DNA of 64,000 nucleotides from contig NZ_CP059492.1 of NCBI RefSeq assembly GCF_014041995.1, positions 1,612,001 through 1,676,000 of the forward strand, given 5' to 3'. Shown piece after piece: positions 52,802-62,053 of the stretch. Under the pieces are notes generated by a model that was given only the letters and a program-made list of their open reading frames with translations, was not told where the DNA came from and did not search any database. The DNA comes from Changpingibacter yushuensis (GTDB taxonomy: Bacteria; Actinomycetota; Actinomycetes; Actinomycetales; Actinomycetaceae). Each line of letters starts with the position of its first letter. The first letter of the stretch is position 1. Both the position numbers and the translations under genes were made by a program.

Positions 52802-52833
52802 CGGGGGTCTTGCACGAAGGTGCAAGACCCCCG
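52802..52833 (+). terminator. Terminator after E2 gene
   Basis: CGGGGGTCTTGCAC and GTGCAAGACCCCCG form a 14-bp perfect stem with a GAAG loop, 33 bp after the stop. Confidence 0.85.
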
Positions 52834-52934
52834 ACTGGCGTGGCGCACTCCATGTCCTTCATGGGACGTGCCGCATTGGGACTACAGACTCCAATCGCCT
52901 AGAATCAGTGATACTGCACGCCGAAAGGAAGATG

Positions 52935-53636
52935 ATGGCACGGGATTCCAAGCCAAGCAAAGCAAAGAAGAAGCACTGGTGGAACTATCTAGGTGACGCC
53001 TACAAGATCACCAAGCGCACGTACTCTTGGCTCCCGTGGGGCCTTCTGGGCGCAGCGGCCGCCGGAATTGCTTTCGGCGTCATACTTGGCGCACTCACAA
53101 GTAATTGGATCATCTGGAGCATCACCGGTGTGATGCTCGCTTTCCTGCTCCCCCTGCTTCTCTTGACGCGCCTAGTTCGTAAAGCCAGCTACCTTCAGCT
53201 CGATGGGATGGCCGGCGCCACATCTGCGATTCTTGAGAACCTTGGTCGTGGCTGGGACGTCAAGACAGAGCCTGTTCGATTCAACCCACGCACGCAGGAC
53301 ATGGTGTTTCGTGCCATCGGCCGCCGCGGAATTGTCCTTGTAACGGAGGGCCCGGTCAACCGGGTTCGCGGCTTGATTGATGACGAAAGGCGTGCCATCA
53401 AACGTGTGGCACCCAACGCTCCAGTGAACGTAGTGATGTCAGGCCACGATAAGGGTCAAGTGACACTTGATAAGGTCGAACGAGCCATCAAGAAGTTTCC
53501 GAAGGCCATCTCCAATGAAGAAGTTGCTGCCCTCTCGCGTCGGCTCGATGCGATTAATTCGAACAATTTGCCCATTCCTAAGGGCATTGATCCCTACAAG
53601 ACCCGCATGAGCCGTAGAGCTCTTCGCGGCAAGTAA
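52935..53636 (+). CDS. DUF4191 family membrane protein
   Basis: A 233-residue protein with basic N-terminus (RDSKPSKAKKKHWWNYLGDA), two transmembrane helices (about 37-55 and 62-80) and a soluble C-terminal domain containing RPRTQ/FRAIGRRGIVLVTEGP. It is the orthologue of Rv2219, which in M. tuberculosis follows lipA; here it follows the E2 gene directly. The second of two adjacent ATGs is preferred since AAGGAAG then has proper spacing. Function unknown. Confidence 0.86.
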   Translation: MARDSKPSKAKKKHWWNYLGDAYKITKRTYSWLPWGLLGAAAAGIAFGVILGALTSNWIIWSITGVMLAFLLPLLLLTRLVRKASYLQLDGMAGATSAILENLGRGWDVKTEPVRFNPRTQDMVFRAIGRRGIVLVTEGPVNRVRGLIDDERRAIKRVAPNAPVNVVMSGHDKGQVTLDKVERAIKKFPKAISNEEVAALSRRLDAINSNNLPIPKGIDPYKTRMSRRALRGK

Positions 53637-53659
53637 CGGTCGCTTCATCTTCCGTGTGC

Positions 53660-53697
53660 GCATGATGCCCCACAGCAAAAGCTGTGGGGCATCATGC
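53660..53697 (+). terminator. Terminator after DUF4191 gene
   Basis: GCATGATGCCCCACAGC and GCTGTGGGGCATCATGC form a 17-bp perfect stem with an AAAA loop. Confidence 0.85.
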
Positions 53698-53723
53698 ATT
53701 GAGCGAGCTAAATCACAACACTT

Positions 53724-53761
53724 GTAACATACTCGAAACAATTAGGTGACCCTCAGGTAAC
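53724..53761 (+). promoter_or_regulatory. GlnR operator (four half-sites) upstream of glnA
   Basis: GTAAC, GAAAC, GTGAC and GTAAC occur at 53724, 53735, 53746 and 53757, each separated by exactly 6 bp. This is the known actinobacterial GlnR box arrangement (GTnAC-n6-GaAAC repeated). The -10 candidate TAGTCT at 53772-53777 follows, so the last half-sites would overlap the -35 region, consistent with GlnR acting as activator. Confidence 0.8.
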
Positions 53762-53827
53762 TGCAGCCACCTAGTCTGTAACTATCACCGCCGGGGCCAG
53801 ACCGAGCGGACGGTAAAAGGAGACAGA

Positions 53828-55252
53828 ATGTTCTCAAACGCTGAAGAGGCTATTGCCTACACCAAGGAAGAAGGCGTCAAGTTCATTGACGTTCGCTTCT
53901 GCGACCTTCCGGGCGTCATGCAGCACTTCACCATTCCAGTGAAGGCATTCAAGGATGACGTGTTCACTGATGGCCTGATGTTTGACGGCTCTTCCATTCG
54001 TGGTTTTACAGCGATTCACGAATCCGATATGAAGCTGGTTCCGGATGTTACCTCAGCATTCGTGGATCCGTTCCGCCCAGAGAAGACTCTGGTCATGAAC
54101 TTCTCGATCGTTGATCCCTTCACCGAAGAGGTCTACGCCCGCGATCCTCGCAACATCGCCCAGAAGGCCGAGGATTACTTGGTCTCCACCGGCATTGCTG
54201 ACACTGTGTTCATCGGCGCTGAAGCCGAATTCTACATTTTCGACGACGTCCGCTTCGGTCACGATGTTCGTTCCTCTTTCTACAGCCTTGATTCAGAAGA
54301 GGGCTGGTGGAACACTGGCCGCGAAGAAGAAGGCGGCAACCTTGGTTACAAGACCCGCATCAAGGGCGGCTACTTCCCTGTTTCTCCTAACGATCACTAC
54401 TGCGATCTTCGCGATCAGATGTCGCTGAAGCTCGAAGAAGTGGGCCTTGTTGTGGAGCGTGCCCACCACGAGGTCGGCACCGGTGGCCAGCAGGAGATCA
54501 ACTACACGTTCGATACTCTCAAGACCGCAGCAGACGACATGATGAAGTTCAAGTACGTCATCAAGAACACCGCCAAGGAAGCCGGCAAGACTGTCACCTT
54601 TATGCCCAAGCCACTCTTCGGAGACAATGGTTCTGGCATGCACTGCCATCAGTCTCTGTGGAAGGATGGCAAGCCACTCTTTGCTGATGAGAAGGGCTAC
54701 GGCGGTCTTTCTGACCTCGCACGTTGGTACATTGGCGGCCTGCTGAAGCACGCCCCGGCACTGCTAGCGTTCACCAACCCCTCGATCAACTCCTTCCACC
54801 GTTTGGTGCCAGGATTCGAAGCTCCCGTTAACCTCGTGTACTCAGCCCGTAACCGTTCGGCGTGCATTCGCATTCCAGTTACTGGTTCGTCCCCCAAGGC
54901 AAAGCGCATCGAGTTCCGCGTTCCCGATCCTTCGGCGAACCCCTACCTCGCCTTCTCTGCTCAGCTCATGGCTGGCTTGGATGGCATCCGCAACCGCATC
55001 GAACCAGCTGATCCAATCGACAAGGATCTCTACGAGTTGCCTCCGGAAGAGCACGCTCAGATCGCTCAGGTTCCTGAGTCGTTCGAAGAAGCTCTGCAGG
55101 CCCTTGCTGAGGACCACGACTTCCTGACGGAAGGCGATGTGTTCACTGAGGATCTCATCCAGACGTGGATCGATTACAAGATGGAGCGCGAGATTGCTCC
55201 TCTGCGTCAGCGCCCTCATCCCTACGAGTTCGATCTCTACTTTGATATCTGA
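53828..55252 (+). CDS. glnA: Type I glutamine synthetase
   Basis: A 474-residue GS that makes glutamine from glutamate and ammonia. Active-site segments are [31 protein letters not shown] and the C-terminal [13 protein letters not shown]. The adenylylation site is Tyr402 in DLYELPPEE, so it is a GlnE substrate (class I-beta type). AAGGAG precedes the ATG. The promoter carries a canonical GlnR box. A strong Rho-independent terminator follows the stop. Confidence 0.97.
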   Translation: MFSNAEEAIAYTKEEGVKFIDVRFCDLPGVMQHFTIPVKAFKDDVFTDGLMFDGSSIRGFTAIHESDMKLVPDVTSAFVDPFRPEKTLVMNFSIVDPFTEEVYARDPRNIAQKAEDYLVSTGIADTVFIGAEAEFYIFDDVRFGHDVRSSFYSLDSEEGWWNTGREEEGGNLGYKTRIKGGYFPVSPNDHYCDLRDQMSLKLEEVGLVVERAHHEVGTGGQQEINYTFDTLKTAADDMMKFKYVIKNTAKEAGKTVTFMPKPLFGDNGSGMHCHQSLWKDGKPLFADEKGYGGLSDLARWYIGGLLKHAPALLAFTNPSINSFHRLVPGFEAPVNLVYSARNRSACIRIPVTGSSPKAKRIEFRVPDPSANPYLAFSAQLMAGLDGIRNRIEPADPIDKDLYELPPEEHAQIAQVPESFEEALQALAEDHDFLTEGDVFTEDLIQTWIDYKMEREIAPLRQRPHPYEFDLYFDI

Positions 55253-55287
55253 TACTCGGAGGTTGGCGTCATTCTGACGCCAGATTC

Positions 55288-55336
55288 TGGCGGAGCCCGG
55301 AACCGATTCGTTCGGTTCCGGGCTCCGCCATTTTTG
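55288..55336 (+). terminator. Rho-independent terminator after glnA
   Basis: A 19-bp perfect stem (TGGCGGAGCCCGGAACCGA and its complement), a 5-nt loop and a TTTTT tract. It is the clearest terminator in the window. Confidence 0.93.
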
Positions 55337-55547
55337 CATCATTTCGCATTGAGGATCTCAGTATGCTATGCCGCTTTTCCTTGGTGATTCGCTAGTTGCC
55401 CAGCTGACAGTCCGGATGTAACGAAAGCCATATCCGCCGCTATATACACAAAGCTGTATAGCTATGCATAGATTAGGTATCCTAGATGTGGAGTAACTGA
55501 CCAGATACCGCGATGAGTACACTTGTCGCGAATAACAGGAGGACCTC
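55337..55547. other. Leader region of amino-acid ABC operon
   Basis: About 210 bp, AT-rich in the middle (TATATACACAAAGCTGTATAGC...). It contains a single GTAAC-n6-GATAC (55493-55508) that only partly fits a GlnR half-site pair. AGGAGGACCTC precedes the start at 55548. No clear -35/-10 pair was identified. Confidence 0.45.
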
Positions 55548-56447
55548 ATGCGTCGTTTTGAAACCGCTGCACTGGCCGCAGCACTCGCTCTCACCCTTGC
55601 AGCCTGCGGTAGCGACGATAGTTCGTCTGATTCCACGTCAGACAGCACTTCAGCAGCAACCACTGGCTACGACACGTCGTCGATCACAAAGGTGGACGAC
55701 ATCGCAGCCATGGTCCCCGCCGCCGTTTCCGAGGATGGCAAGCTGACCGTGGGTGACAACATCTACTACGCTCCCGCGGAGTTTTACGCAGAAGATGGCA
55801 CCACCCCCATTGGTTACGACATCGATCTCGCGAACGCACTCGCCAAGGTCATGGGCCTCGAACTGGACCTTCAGAATGCGGAGTTCTCGACGATTCTTCC
55901 TGGCCTGCCCGACAAGTTCGAAATGGCCATTGCGAACATCTCAGTCAACGAGGATCGCATGGCGAACTTCAACATGATCCCGTACTTCGCAACAGGCTCC
56001 ACATGGACCGTCACAGCGGGCAACACCGATTTCGATCCCACCAATATCTGTGGCACATCTGTTGGGGTTCAGACCGGAACCGTCCAAGATGAAGAGATCG
56101 CCACGCTGGCAGAGAACTGCGATGGCGACTTGGATGTCCAGCGCTACGATCAGCAGTCCGCTGTCACCACGGCATTGGTAGGCGGCAAGTTTGACGCCAT
56201 GTACACCGATTCCTCCGTTGCCGATTACGCCGTGTCACAGACCGCTGGCCAACTCGAGACCACTGGCGAGACCACTGGTGTTGTGCCGATCGGCATTACC
56301 ACTGCCAAGTCCGATACGGAACTGGCCGAAGCAACACAGGCTGCTCTTCAGTACCTCATCGACCAGGGTATTCTCGCGGACATTTTCGACGCTTGGGGTA
56401 TCACAGACCAAGTTGCAACCACAGCTGAAATCAACCCAGCTCTCTAA
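55548..56447 (+). CDS. Polar amino-acid ABC transporter substrate-binding lipoprotein
   Basis: A 299-residue lipoprotein with signal peptide and lipobox LAACGSDD (cysteine 22), a Ser/Thr linker, then a type 2 periplasmic-binding-protein fold beginning near residue 60 (KLTVGDNIYYAPAEFYAEDG...GYDIDLANALAKVMGL), which includes the polar amino-acid signature. It delivers an amino acid to the adjacent permease. Its position after glnA suggests glutamine or glutamate, but the ligand is not determined. AGGAGG precedes the ATG. Confidence 0.92.
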   Translation: MRRFETAALAAALALTLAACGSDDSSSDSTSDSTSAATTGYDTSSITKVDDIAAMVPAAVSEDGKLTVGDNIYYAPAEFYAEDGTTPIGYDIDLANALAKVMGLELDLQNAEFSTILPGLPDKFEMAIANISVNEDRMANFNMIPYFATGSTWTVTAGNTDFDPTNICGTSVGVQTGTVQDEEIATLAENCDGDLDVQRYDQQSAVTTALVGGKFDAMYTDSSVADYAVSQTAGQLETTGETTGVVPIGITTAKSDTELAEATQAALQYLIDQGILADIFDAWGITDQVATTAEINPAL

Positions 56448-56449
56448 TC

Positions 56450-57430
56450 ATGAACCGCCATACACATTCTGACGAGTCTTCGGATCTACCGGAACTCATT
56501 CATGCCGTGCCCGTTCGGCATTGGGGTCGCTGGGCCTCCGCTGCAGTAGTGGCAGTTTTGGCGGCAATGATCGCTAACGGGCTTATAACCAACCAGAATT
56601 TCCACTGGGATATCGTCTTTGACACCCTGTTCAAGCCGCAGATCTTCAAGGCCATCGGTTGGACCCTTATTCTGACGGTCAGTTCCATGGCTATTGGAAT
56701 CGTCTTAGCCATGATCTTGTCGATTATGCGCAGGTCGGAGAATCCCATTCTTCGTTGGGTTTCGATGACCTACATTTGGTTCTTCCGCGGGACGCCAATC
56801 TATACCCAGTTGATCTTTTGGGGACTCATTGGCGTTCTCTACCCTCGAATCTCACTCGGTATTCCATTTGGGCCGGAATTCGTTTCATTCCGCACGTATG
56901 ACATCTTCACTGCTGCAGTTGCTGCCATTCTGGGACTTGGTCTTAACGAAGCGGCTTACCTCTCTGAGATCATGCGTTCCGGCCTTAATTCGGTTGACTC
57001 CGGCCAGGAAGAAGCTGCCCGCGCTCTGGGCATGTCTCCGGGCAAGATCATGCGCCGCATCATTCTGCCCCAGGCAATGCGAGTGATCGTACCGCCAACC
57101 GGAAACGAGACCATTTCGATGCTGAAGACCACATCGCTGGTTACAGCCGTCCCATTCAGCCTGGAGCTGACGCGGGTGACGAACGATCTGGGTACCCACA
57201 GCTTGCTCCAAATCCCGTACCTCGTGGTGGCTGCAATCTGGTACCTCGTCATCACATCCATTCTCATGGTGGGACAATCCAAGTTGGAGGCCTACTATGG
57301 CAAGTCTGATTCCACTCGCTCCTCGCGCGGGGGCCGCCGGGCCAAAGCGCGTCAACGAGTCTCGCGCCAGAGTGCCATCAACGCGGCTCAGACCACTCCC
57401 GAATCCAACAGCGCAGAATGGACACCGTGA
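56450..57430 (+). CDS. Amino-acid ABC transporter permease (HisM/GlnP type)
   Basis: A 326-residue permease with a cytoplasmic N-terminus and five to six membrane helices. The EAA-like loop reads [20 protein letters not shown], and the family helix 1-2 segment [14 protein letters not shown] is present. The C-terminal tail is extended and basic. It lies two bases after the binding-protein gene and overlaps the ATPase gene by four bases. Confidence 0.93.
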   Translation: MNRHTHSDESSDLPELIHAVPVRHWGRWASAAVVAVLAAMIANGLITNQNFHWDIVFDTLFKPQIFKAIGWTLILTVSSMAIGIVLAMILSIMRRSENPILRWVSMTYIWFFRGTPIYTQLIFWGLIGVLYPRISLGIPFGPEFVSFRTYDIFTAAVAAILGLGLNEAAYLSEIMRSGLNSVDSGQEEAARALGMSPGKIMRRIILPQAMRVIVPPTGNETISMLKTTSLVTAVPFSLELTRVTNDLGTHSLLQIPYLVVAAIWYLVITSILMVGQSKLEAYYGKSDSTRSSRGGRRAKARQRVSRQSAINAAQTTPESNSAEWTP

Positions 57431-58194
57431 AAATGAGCAGGATTGAGATTCACGATGTCCACAAGTTTTACGGCGATCTTCACGTGCTGCGCGGTGTCTC
57501 GCTCGAGGTGGCGCCAGGCGAGGTATGCGCCATTTTGGGTCCATCAGGTTCCGGCAAGTCAACGTTGTTGCGCTGTGTGAACGTGTTGGAGGAGATTCAA
57601 GCTGGTTCGATTGTGGTGGACGGAAGCCTCATGGGCTACCGCCAAGGTACGGACGGACGCCTCCATGAGCTGAAGAGCTCCGAGCTGGCAGCTCAACGTT
57701 CCGCTATCGGAATGGTCTTCCAGCGCTTCAATCTATTCCCGCACATGACGGCACTCGAAAACGTCATGGAAGCTCCCGTTCAGGTGAAGAAGATTGCGCC
57801 GGAGGTAGCACGGCAACAGGCAGCAAATCTCCTCGAACAGGTGGGGTTGTCTGATCGCGCCAACCACTACCCCGCCCAGCTATCGGGTGGGCAGCAGCAA
57901 CGCGTGGCAATTGCCCGTGCGCTCGCCATGGAGCCAGATGTCATGCTCTTTGACGAACCTACGTCGGCTTTGGACCCCGAGCTCGTGGGCGAGGTACTCG
58001 CAGTCATGAAAGACTTGGCGGGTTCAGGAATGACGATGCTAGTGGTCACGCACGAGATGGGCTTTGCACGCGAGGTGGCAAACCATGTTGTGTTCATGGA
58101 TGAGGGGGTCGTGGTTGAGCAAGGCTCTCCCTCCGACGTATTCGATCATCCGACCAATGAACGCACCAAGAACTTCCTTGCAAAGGTGTTGTAG
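57427..58194 (+). CDS. Amino-acid ABC transporter ATP-binding protein (GlnQ type)
   Basis: A 255-residue ABC ATPase with Walker [10 protein letters not shown], signature LSGGQQQR, Walker B VMLFDEP, the D-loop SALDPEL and switch histidine THEMGF. The GTG at 57427 overlaps the permease stop (GTGA), making translational coupling likely; ATG at 57418 or 57433 are alternatives. It powers the polar amino-acid importer. A terminator hairpin follows at 58272. Confidence 0.94.
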   Translation: MKMSRIEIHDVHKFYGDLHVLRGVSLEVAPGEVCAILGPSGSGKSTLLRCVNVLEEIQAGSIVVDGSLMGYRQGTDGRLHELKSSELAAQRSAIGMVFQRFNLFPHMTALENVMEAPVQVKKIAPEVARQQAANLLEQVGLSDRANHYPAQLSGGQQQRVAIARALAMEPDVMLFDEPTSALDPELVGEVLAVMKDLAGSGMTMLVVTHEMGFAREVANHVVFMDEGVVVEQGSPSDVFDHPTNERTKNFLAKVL

Positions 58195-58271
58195 CTGGTG
58201 GCTGATTGACAAGACCTCGTGGCACTTTGTCACGCGGAAAGGCCTCTAGAAACTTAGGGATCAATTACTCC

Positions 58272-58311
58272 GCACGTTTGGGCGTCTGAGATATCAGGCG
58301 CCCAAACGTGC
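58272..58311. terminator. Bidirectional terminator after ABC operon
   Basis: GCACGTTTGGGCG and CGCCCAAACGTGC form a 13-bp stem with a partly paired 14-nt loop, between convergent genes. Confidence 0.8.
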
Positions 58312-58320
58312 ACAGTGGCG

Positions 58321-58929
58321 TCACAGCGTGACAGGTTCGCCCATCCACGTGAGCGCCCGGTAGCCCTTATCTAGGCTCCCTTCAAGCACACACATTTCCG
58401 TGTTGTCCAGATGGCGTTCTATGCAGTGGTACCTAGTTAGGCCCGCGCCGCGCAGCCCGGCCCAGTAGGAGATGACCGCCCCGTGGGACACGATGGCAAC
58501 ACTCTCAGCTCTCGTTAGCTCAATCTCGCGGATTGCGGAATCGTAACGATCAAGGACCTCGCGCCCGTTAGCTCCGCCCCCCATGCATTCGTCTAGGTCA
58601 CCCTGCATCCAGCGAATCATGGTGCTGTAGTAGCCCTTGTAGTCAAACTCTGTGCAGCCGCGTTCCCACGTACCAGCTTCAACTTCACGGAAACCATCGC
58701 GTTCAATTGGAGTGATGCTTCGACTTCTGGCCAACGGATCCGCGGTTTGATGCGTGCGAACGAGATTTGAGACGTAGATAGAGTCAAACGGAATGCCTTC
58801 CAGCCGTCCAACGAGCGCCTGCGCCTGCTCGCGTCCCTTTGCGGTGAGCGAAGCACCTGGGTATACCGTGTCAATCGTCTGGATGGCGTTCATCTCCGTC
58901 TGTCCGTGCCGTATGAGATGAATTCGCAT
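58321..58929 (-). CDS. Histidine phosphatase family protein
   Basis: A 202-residue phosphoglycerate-mutase-like phosphatase. The catalytic histidine is in MRIHLIRHGQTEMN (residue 8) and the second catalytic histidine in ESVAIVSHGAVI. The middle part (a characteristic GREVLDRYDSAIREI) places it among the phosphatases rather than the true mutases. AAAAAGGAGTCGCC precedes the ATG. In M. tuberculosis no gene lies here between glnA1 and glnE; the substrate is unknown. Confidence 0.85.
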   Translation of the reverse strand: MRIHLIRHGQTEMNAIQTIDTVYPGASLTAKGREQAQALVGRLEGIPFDSIYVSNLVRTHQTADPLARSRSITPIERDGFREVEAGTWERGCTEFDYKGYYSTMIRWMQGDLDECMGGGANGREVLDRYDSAIREIELTRAESVAIVSHGAVISYWAGLRGAGLTRYHCIERHLDNTEMCVLEGSLDKGYRALTWMGEPVTL

Positions 58930-58974
58930 GGCGACTCCTTTTTGTGCTGTGTAAATCTCCTTTCAAGGATATAG

Positions 58975-61900
58975 TCACTTGCCGTAGAAAACCCGTTCAA
59001 CTACTGCGCGCGACCGCCGCGATGCCCTCAGATACTCCTCTTCGATGTCATGGCGTGATGAGACGTCATGGCCCAAAAGCGAGGAAACGACCGCCAAATC
59101 GAGCAAATTGTGGGGCAGTACATCGATTTTCGACGACGACGATCGGCCCGTCCCGAGGAAATTTGCGTCCCGGATCTCTGAAGCGAGGTTCCATGCAGTC
59201 GCGAGCTGTTCGGCATCCGCTTCGCTGATGATACCCGCGCTGGCAGCAGCGTCTAGAGCTCCCAGCGTGGACGTGGTGCGAAGCTTCGCGCACTTTCCTG
59301 CGTGTTTGAGCTGAATGAGTTGGGCCGTCCACTCCACATCAGAGAGTCCGCCACGCCCTAACTTGAGGTGGTGGTGTGGCGAGACTCCGCGAGGCATCCG
59401 TTCGGTCTCCACACGAGCCTTGATGCGGAGGATCTCAAGAGCTTCAGAATCTGACAGGCCATCTGCTGGATATCGATACGGATCGATAAGCGCAACAAAG
59501 GAGGCTGCCAGATCGGCGTCGCCCGCACAGGGTCTAGCACGAAGAAGCGACTGCCGTTCCCATGTCTGGGCCCAGCGCTCATAGTATTCGGCATAAGAAG
59601 CAAGGGTGCGGGTGAGCATTCCCTGCCGGCCTTCTGGCCGCAGGTCAAAGTCCACCGGGAGCGGGGGTTGCGGGCCGAGTTCTTGAAGGAGCGCCTTCAC
59701 CTGAGCGGCGATTTCCAGCGCGAGGCGTTGAGCCGCCTCTGGGTCCACATCCGGAAGAGGATCGTGGACAAAGAGGATGTCCGCATCCGAGGCGTACCCC
59801 ATCTCTTCTCCCCCAAGGCGTCCCATTGCCACAATGAGGTAGCGCGAAAGCGGCTCAGTTTCAAGCTTTTGGCAAGCGGCAAGCGTGGCTGCCTGAAGGG
59901 CAGCGTCCAGCGCAATGTCTGCCGCATGCGAAACCGCTGCCCTGGAGTCCACTGAATTGACTATCCGCAGCGTCTGACCCATGCCGGCGCGAAGCATTTC
60001 GCGCCGGCGCAGGTACCTGCCTGCTGCAGCAATCTCAGATGCTCCATTGCGCCGCCCAATGAGCGAGTCCAGTTCCAAGTCAAGCTGTTCGCGGGTTAAG
60101 GGCAGCAGATCGCCAGTCTCTACCAGCCAGTTGACCGATTCAGGCAGGCTGGGGATCTGATCGGCAAGGTAGCGGGAGGATGAAAGGATCGTGCACAGCC
60201 GTTCGGCAGCCGCCCCACCGTCACGTAAGGTCCGCATGTACCACGAGGTGCGGCCCATCTTCTCTGAGAGCACTCTAAATGTGAGGAGCCCGTTATCAGG
60301 TTCGGGACCCTGAGCAAACCACCCGATCATCACAGGCAGAAGCTGGCGCTGAATAGCTGCGGTGCGTGATACACCCGCGGTCAACGCACGGATATGGTTG
60401 AGTGCTCCCACCGGATCCCGGTATCCCGTCGCAGCCAATCGCGCGATAGCGGCGTCGAAGTTCAGCGAGATGTCATCAGCTGAAAGCCTGGCGGCCTCGG
60501 GCAGGAGCGGGCGATAGTAGATCTCTTGGTGCAGCCCACGTACTTGGCGTCGCGTGGATTGCCACACCTCTTCGAGTTCGGCTTCTGTGGTGATGCCATC
60601 TGTATGCATCGAGCGCGCGATGCGCCGCAGTTCAGTGGTATTGGTAGGAACGAGGTGAGAACGCCGGAGACGCTGGAGTTGAATCCGATGTTCAAGAGTT
60701 CTGAGCAAACGGTAGTCATGATCAAGTGCGAGCGCATCGTTACGCGCTACATATCCTCCGTCTCGCAGTGCCGCCAACGCCTCAAGCGTCGAACGGACCC
60801 GCAAGGTCTGGTCTGCTCGTCCATGGACCAGTTGGAGAAGCTGAACCGTAAACTCCACGTCACGAAGGCCGCCCTTGCCCAACTTGAGTTGGCGGTTCTC
60901 TTCGCGCGCGGGCACATGATCTTCCACGCGCCGCCGCATAGCCCTCGAATCCTCCACGAAGTTCTCGCGACCAGCAGCCGTCCACACCAAAGGCCATAGT
61001 GCTTCCAGATAGGCGGCACCCAATTCGAGATCTCCCGCAATGGGACGGGCTTTGAGTAGAGCTTGGAACTCCCATCCCTTTGCCCAACGCTCATAGTAGG
61101 CAACGTGAGATTCCAGAGTTCTCACGAGCGGACCATCTTTGCCCTCTGGCCGCAGCGCGGCATCAAGAATCCATAAGCCGGGTTCTCCAGCGGGTGCGGA
61201 GACAGCCTTTCCAATAGCCGCTGCGAGTTTCGTTGCGATTGCCAGCATCTCTGCTTCAGGAAGAGGTTCCTCGCCGTCAATCTCCAAGGACCGCGCAACA
61301 TACACCACGTCGACGTCGGAGATGTAGTTGAGTTCGCGCGCTCCCGTCTTCCCCATCGCGATGACGGTCAGGCCAACTCGTTCAGAACCCGGAACTTCGG
61401 CGCGAGCTACCGCGAGCGCAGCGTCAAGTGCCCCTCCCACGATGTCTGACATAGCGGCACCAACCAAGGGCATGGCACCGAGCACATCCGTAGAGGTGAG
61501 GTCTGCTGCGGCCAAGGTGCAGACCCTAGTGAGATAGGTGACCCGCATTGCGTTGACTCCAGCGGCACCAGACAAGCGCGCAACCGGAGTAATGGACGCA
61601 GGATCGCCACCCACAGCGCGCAGAGCGACCTCCCGCTCCGAGGCGAGCGAAACCGGTGGAATTCCGAATCGCTCTTCACTGGCCTCGGTATTGCTATCCG
61701 TACGGAAACTGCTGAGCACCGCATCGAGTTGACCGGTGTGCGAGATAAGGAAGTCCCCCAACGCACTGGACATACCGAGCAATGCAAACAGTGCGGAACG
61801 CGGCCCTAGATCGCTGATCAGGTCATGGAGAACGTCGTATCTACCTTGATCCGCACAGTTTTCCCCAAGCCTGATCAGTGCCAACAGGCACTGATCAGGG

Positions 61901-62040
61901 TCAGAAACTGCGGAGAATTCCTCAATGTAGCGCGTGATGTCGAGCTTGTGTAGAACAGGTTCGGCCAGAAGGTTTTCAGCTCTGCCGGGATCGATGAACC
62001 CAGCGTGGCGCAGCTGCCGGGTGTGGCTTATTTCGCGCAT
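58975..62040 (-). CDS. glnE: Glutamine synthetase adenylyltransferase/deadenylase
   Basis: A 1,021-residue bifunctional enzyme that adenylylates and deadenylates GlnA at its tyrosine. Two nucleotidyltransferase halves are each marked by GxxE/D and GAR-type motifs: LTVIAMGKTGARELNYISDVDVVYV (N-terminal, DVD) and YLIVAMGRLGGEEMGYASDADILFV (C-terminal, DAD). The start at 62040 is 13 bases after the GlnA2-like gene and is chosen over an in-frame extension that lies inside that gene. Regulatory UR region is in the central part. Confidence 0.95.
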   Translation of the reverse strand: MREISHTRQLRHAGFIDPGRAENLLAEPVLHKLDITRYIEEFSAVSDPDQCLLALIRLGENCADQGRYDVLHDLISDLGPRSALFALLGMSSALGDFLISHTGQLDAVLSSFRTDSNTEASEERFGIPPVSLASEREVALRAVGGDPASITPVARLSGAAGVNAMRVTYLTRVCTLAAADLTSTDVLGAMPLVGAAMSDIVGGALDAALAVARAEVPGSERVGLTVIAMGKTGARELNYISDVDVVYVARSLEIDGEEPLPEAEMLAIATKLAAAIGKAVSAPAGEPGLWILDAALRPEGKDGPLVRTLESHVAYYERWAKGWEFQALLKARPIAGDLELGAAYLEALWPLVWTAAGRENFVEDSRAMRRRVEDHVPAREENRQLKLGKGGLRDVEFTVQLLQLVHGRADQTLRVRSTLEALAALRDGGYVARNDALALDHDYRLLRTLEHRIQLQRLRRSHLVPTNTTELRRIARSMHTDGITTEAELEEVWQSTRRQVRGLHQEIYYRPLLPEAARLSADDISLNFDAAIARLAATGYRDPVGALNHIRALTAGVSRTAAIQRQLLPVMIGWFAQGPEPDNGLLTFRVLSEKMGRTSWYMRTLRDGGAAAERLCTILSSSRYLADQIPSLPESVNWLVETGDLLPLTREQLDLELDSLIGRRNGASEIAAAGRYLRRREMLRAGMGQTLRIVNSVDSRAAVSHAADIALDAALQAATLAACQKLETEPLSRYLIVAMGRLGGEEMGYASDADILFVHDPLPDVDPEAAQRLALEIAAQVKALLQELGPQPPLPVDFDLRPEGRQGMLTRTLASYAEYYERWAQTWERQSLLRARPCAGDADLAASFVALIDPYRYPADGLSDSEALEILRIKARVETERMPRGVSPHHHLKLGRGGLSDVEWTAQLIQLKHAGKCAKLRTTSTLGALDAAASAGIISEADAEQLATAWNLASEIRDANFLGTGRSSSSKIDVLPHNLLDLAVVSSLLGHDVSSRHDIEEEYLRASRRSRAVVERVFYGK

Positions 62041-62053
62041 TCGCACCCTGCTT

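Noticed and set aside
55493-55508. GTAAC-n6-GATAC upstream of the amino-acid ABC operon as a GlnR site
   Set aside because: Only one half-site pair is present and the second half does not fit GaAAC well; the surrounding 22-bp pattern seen at glnA is missing.
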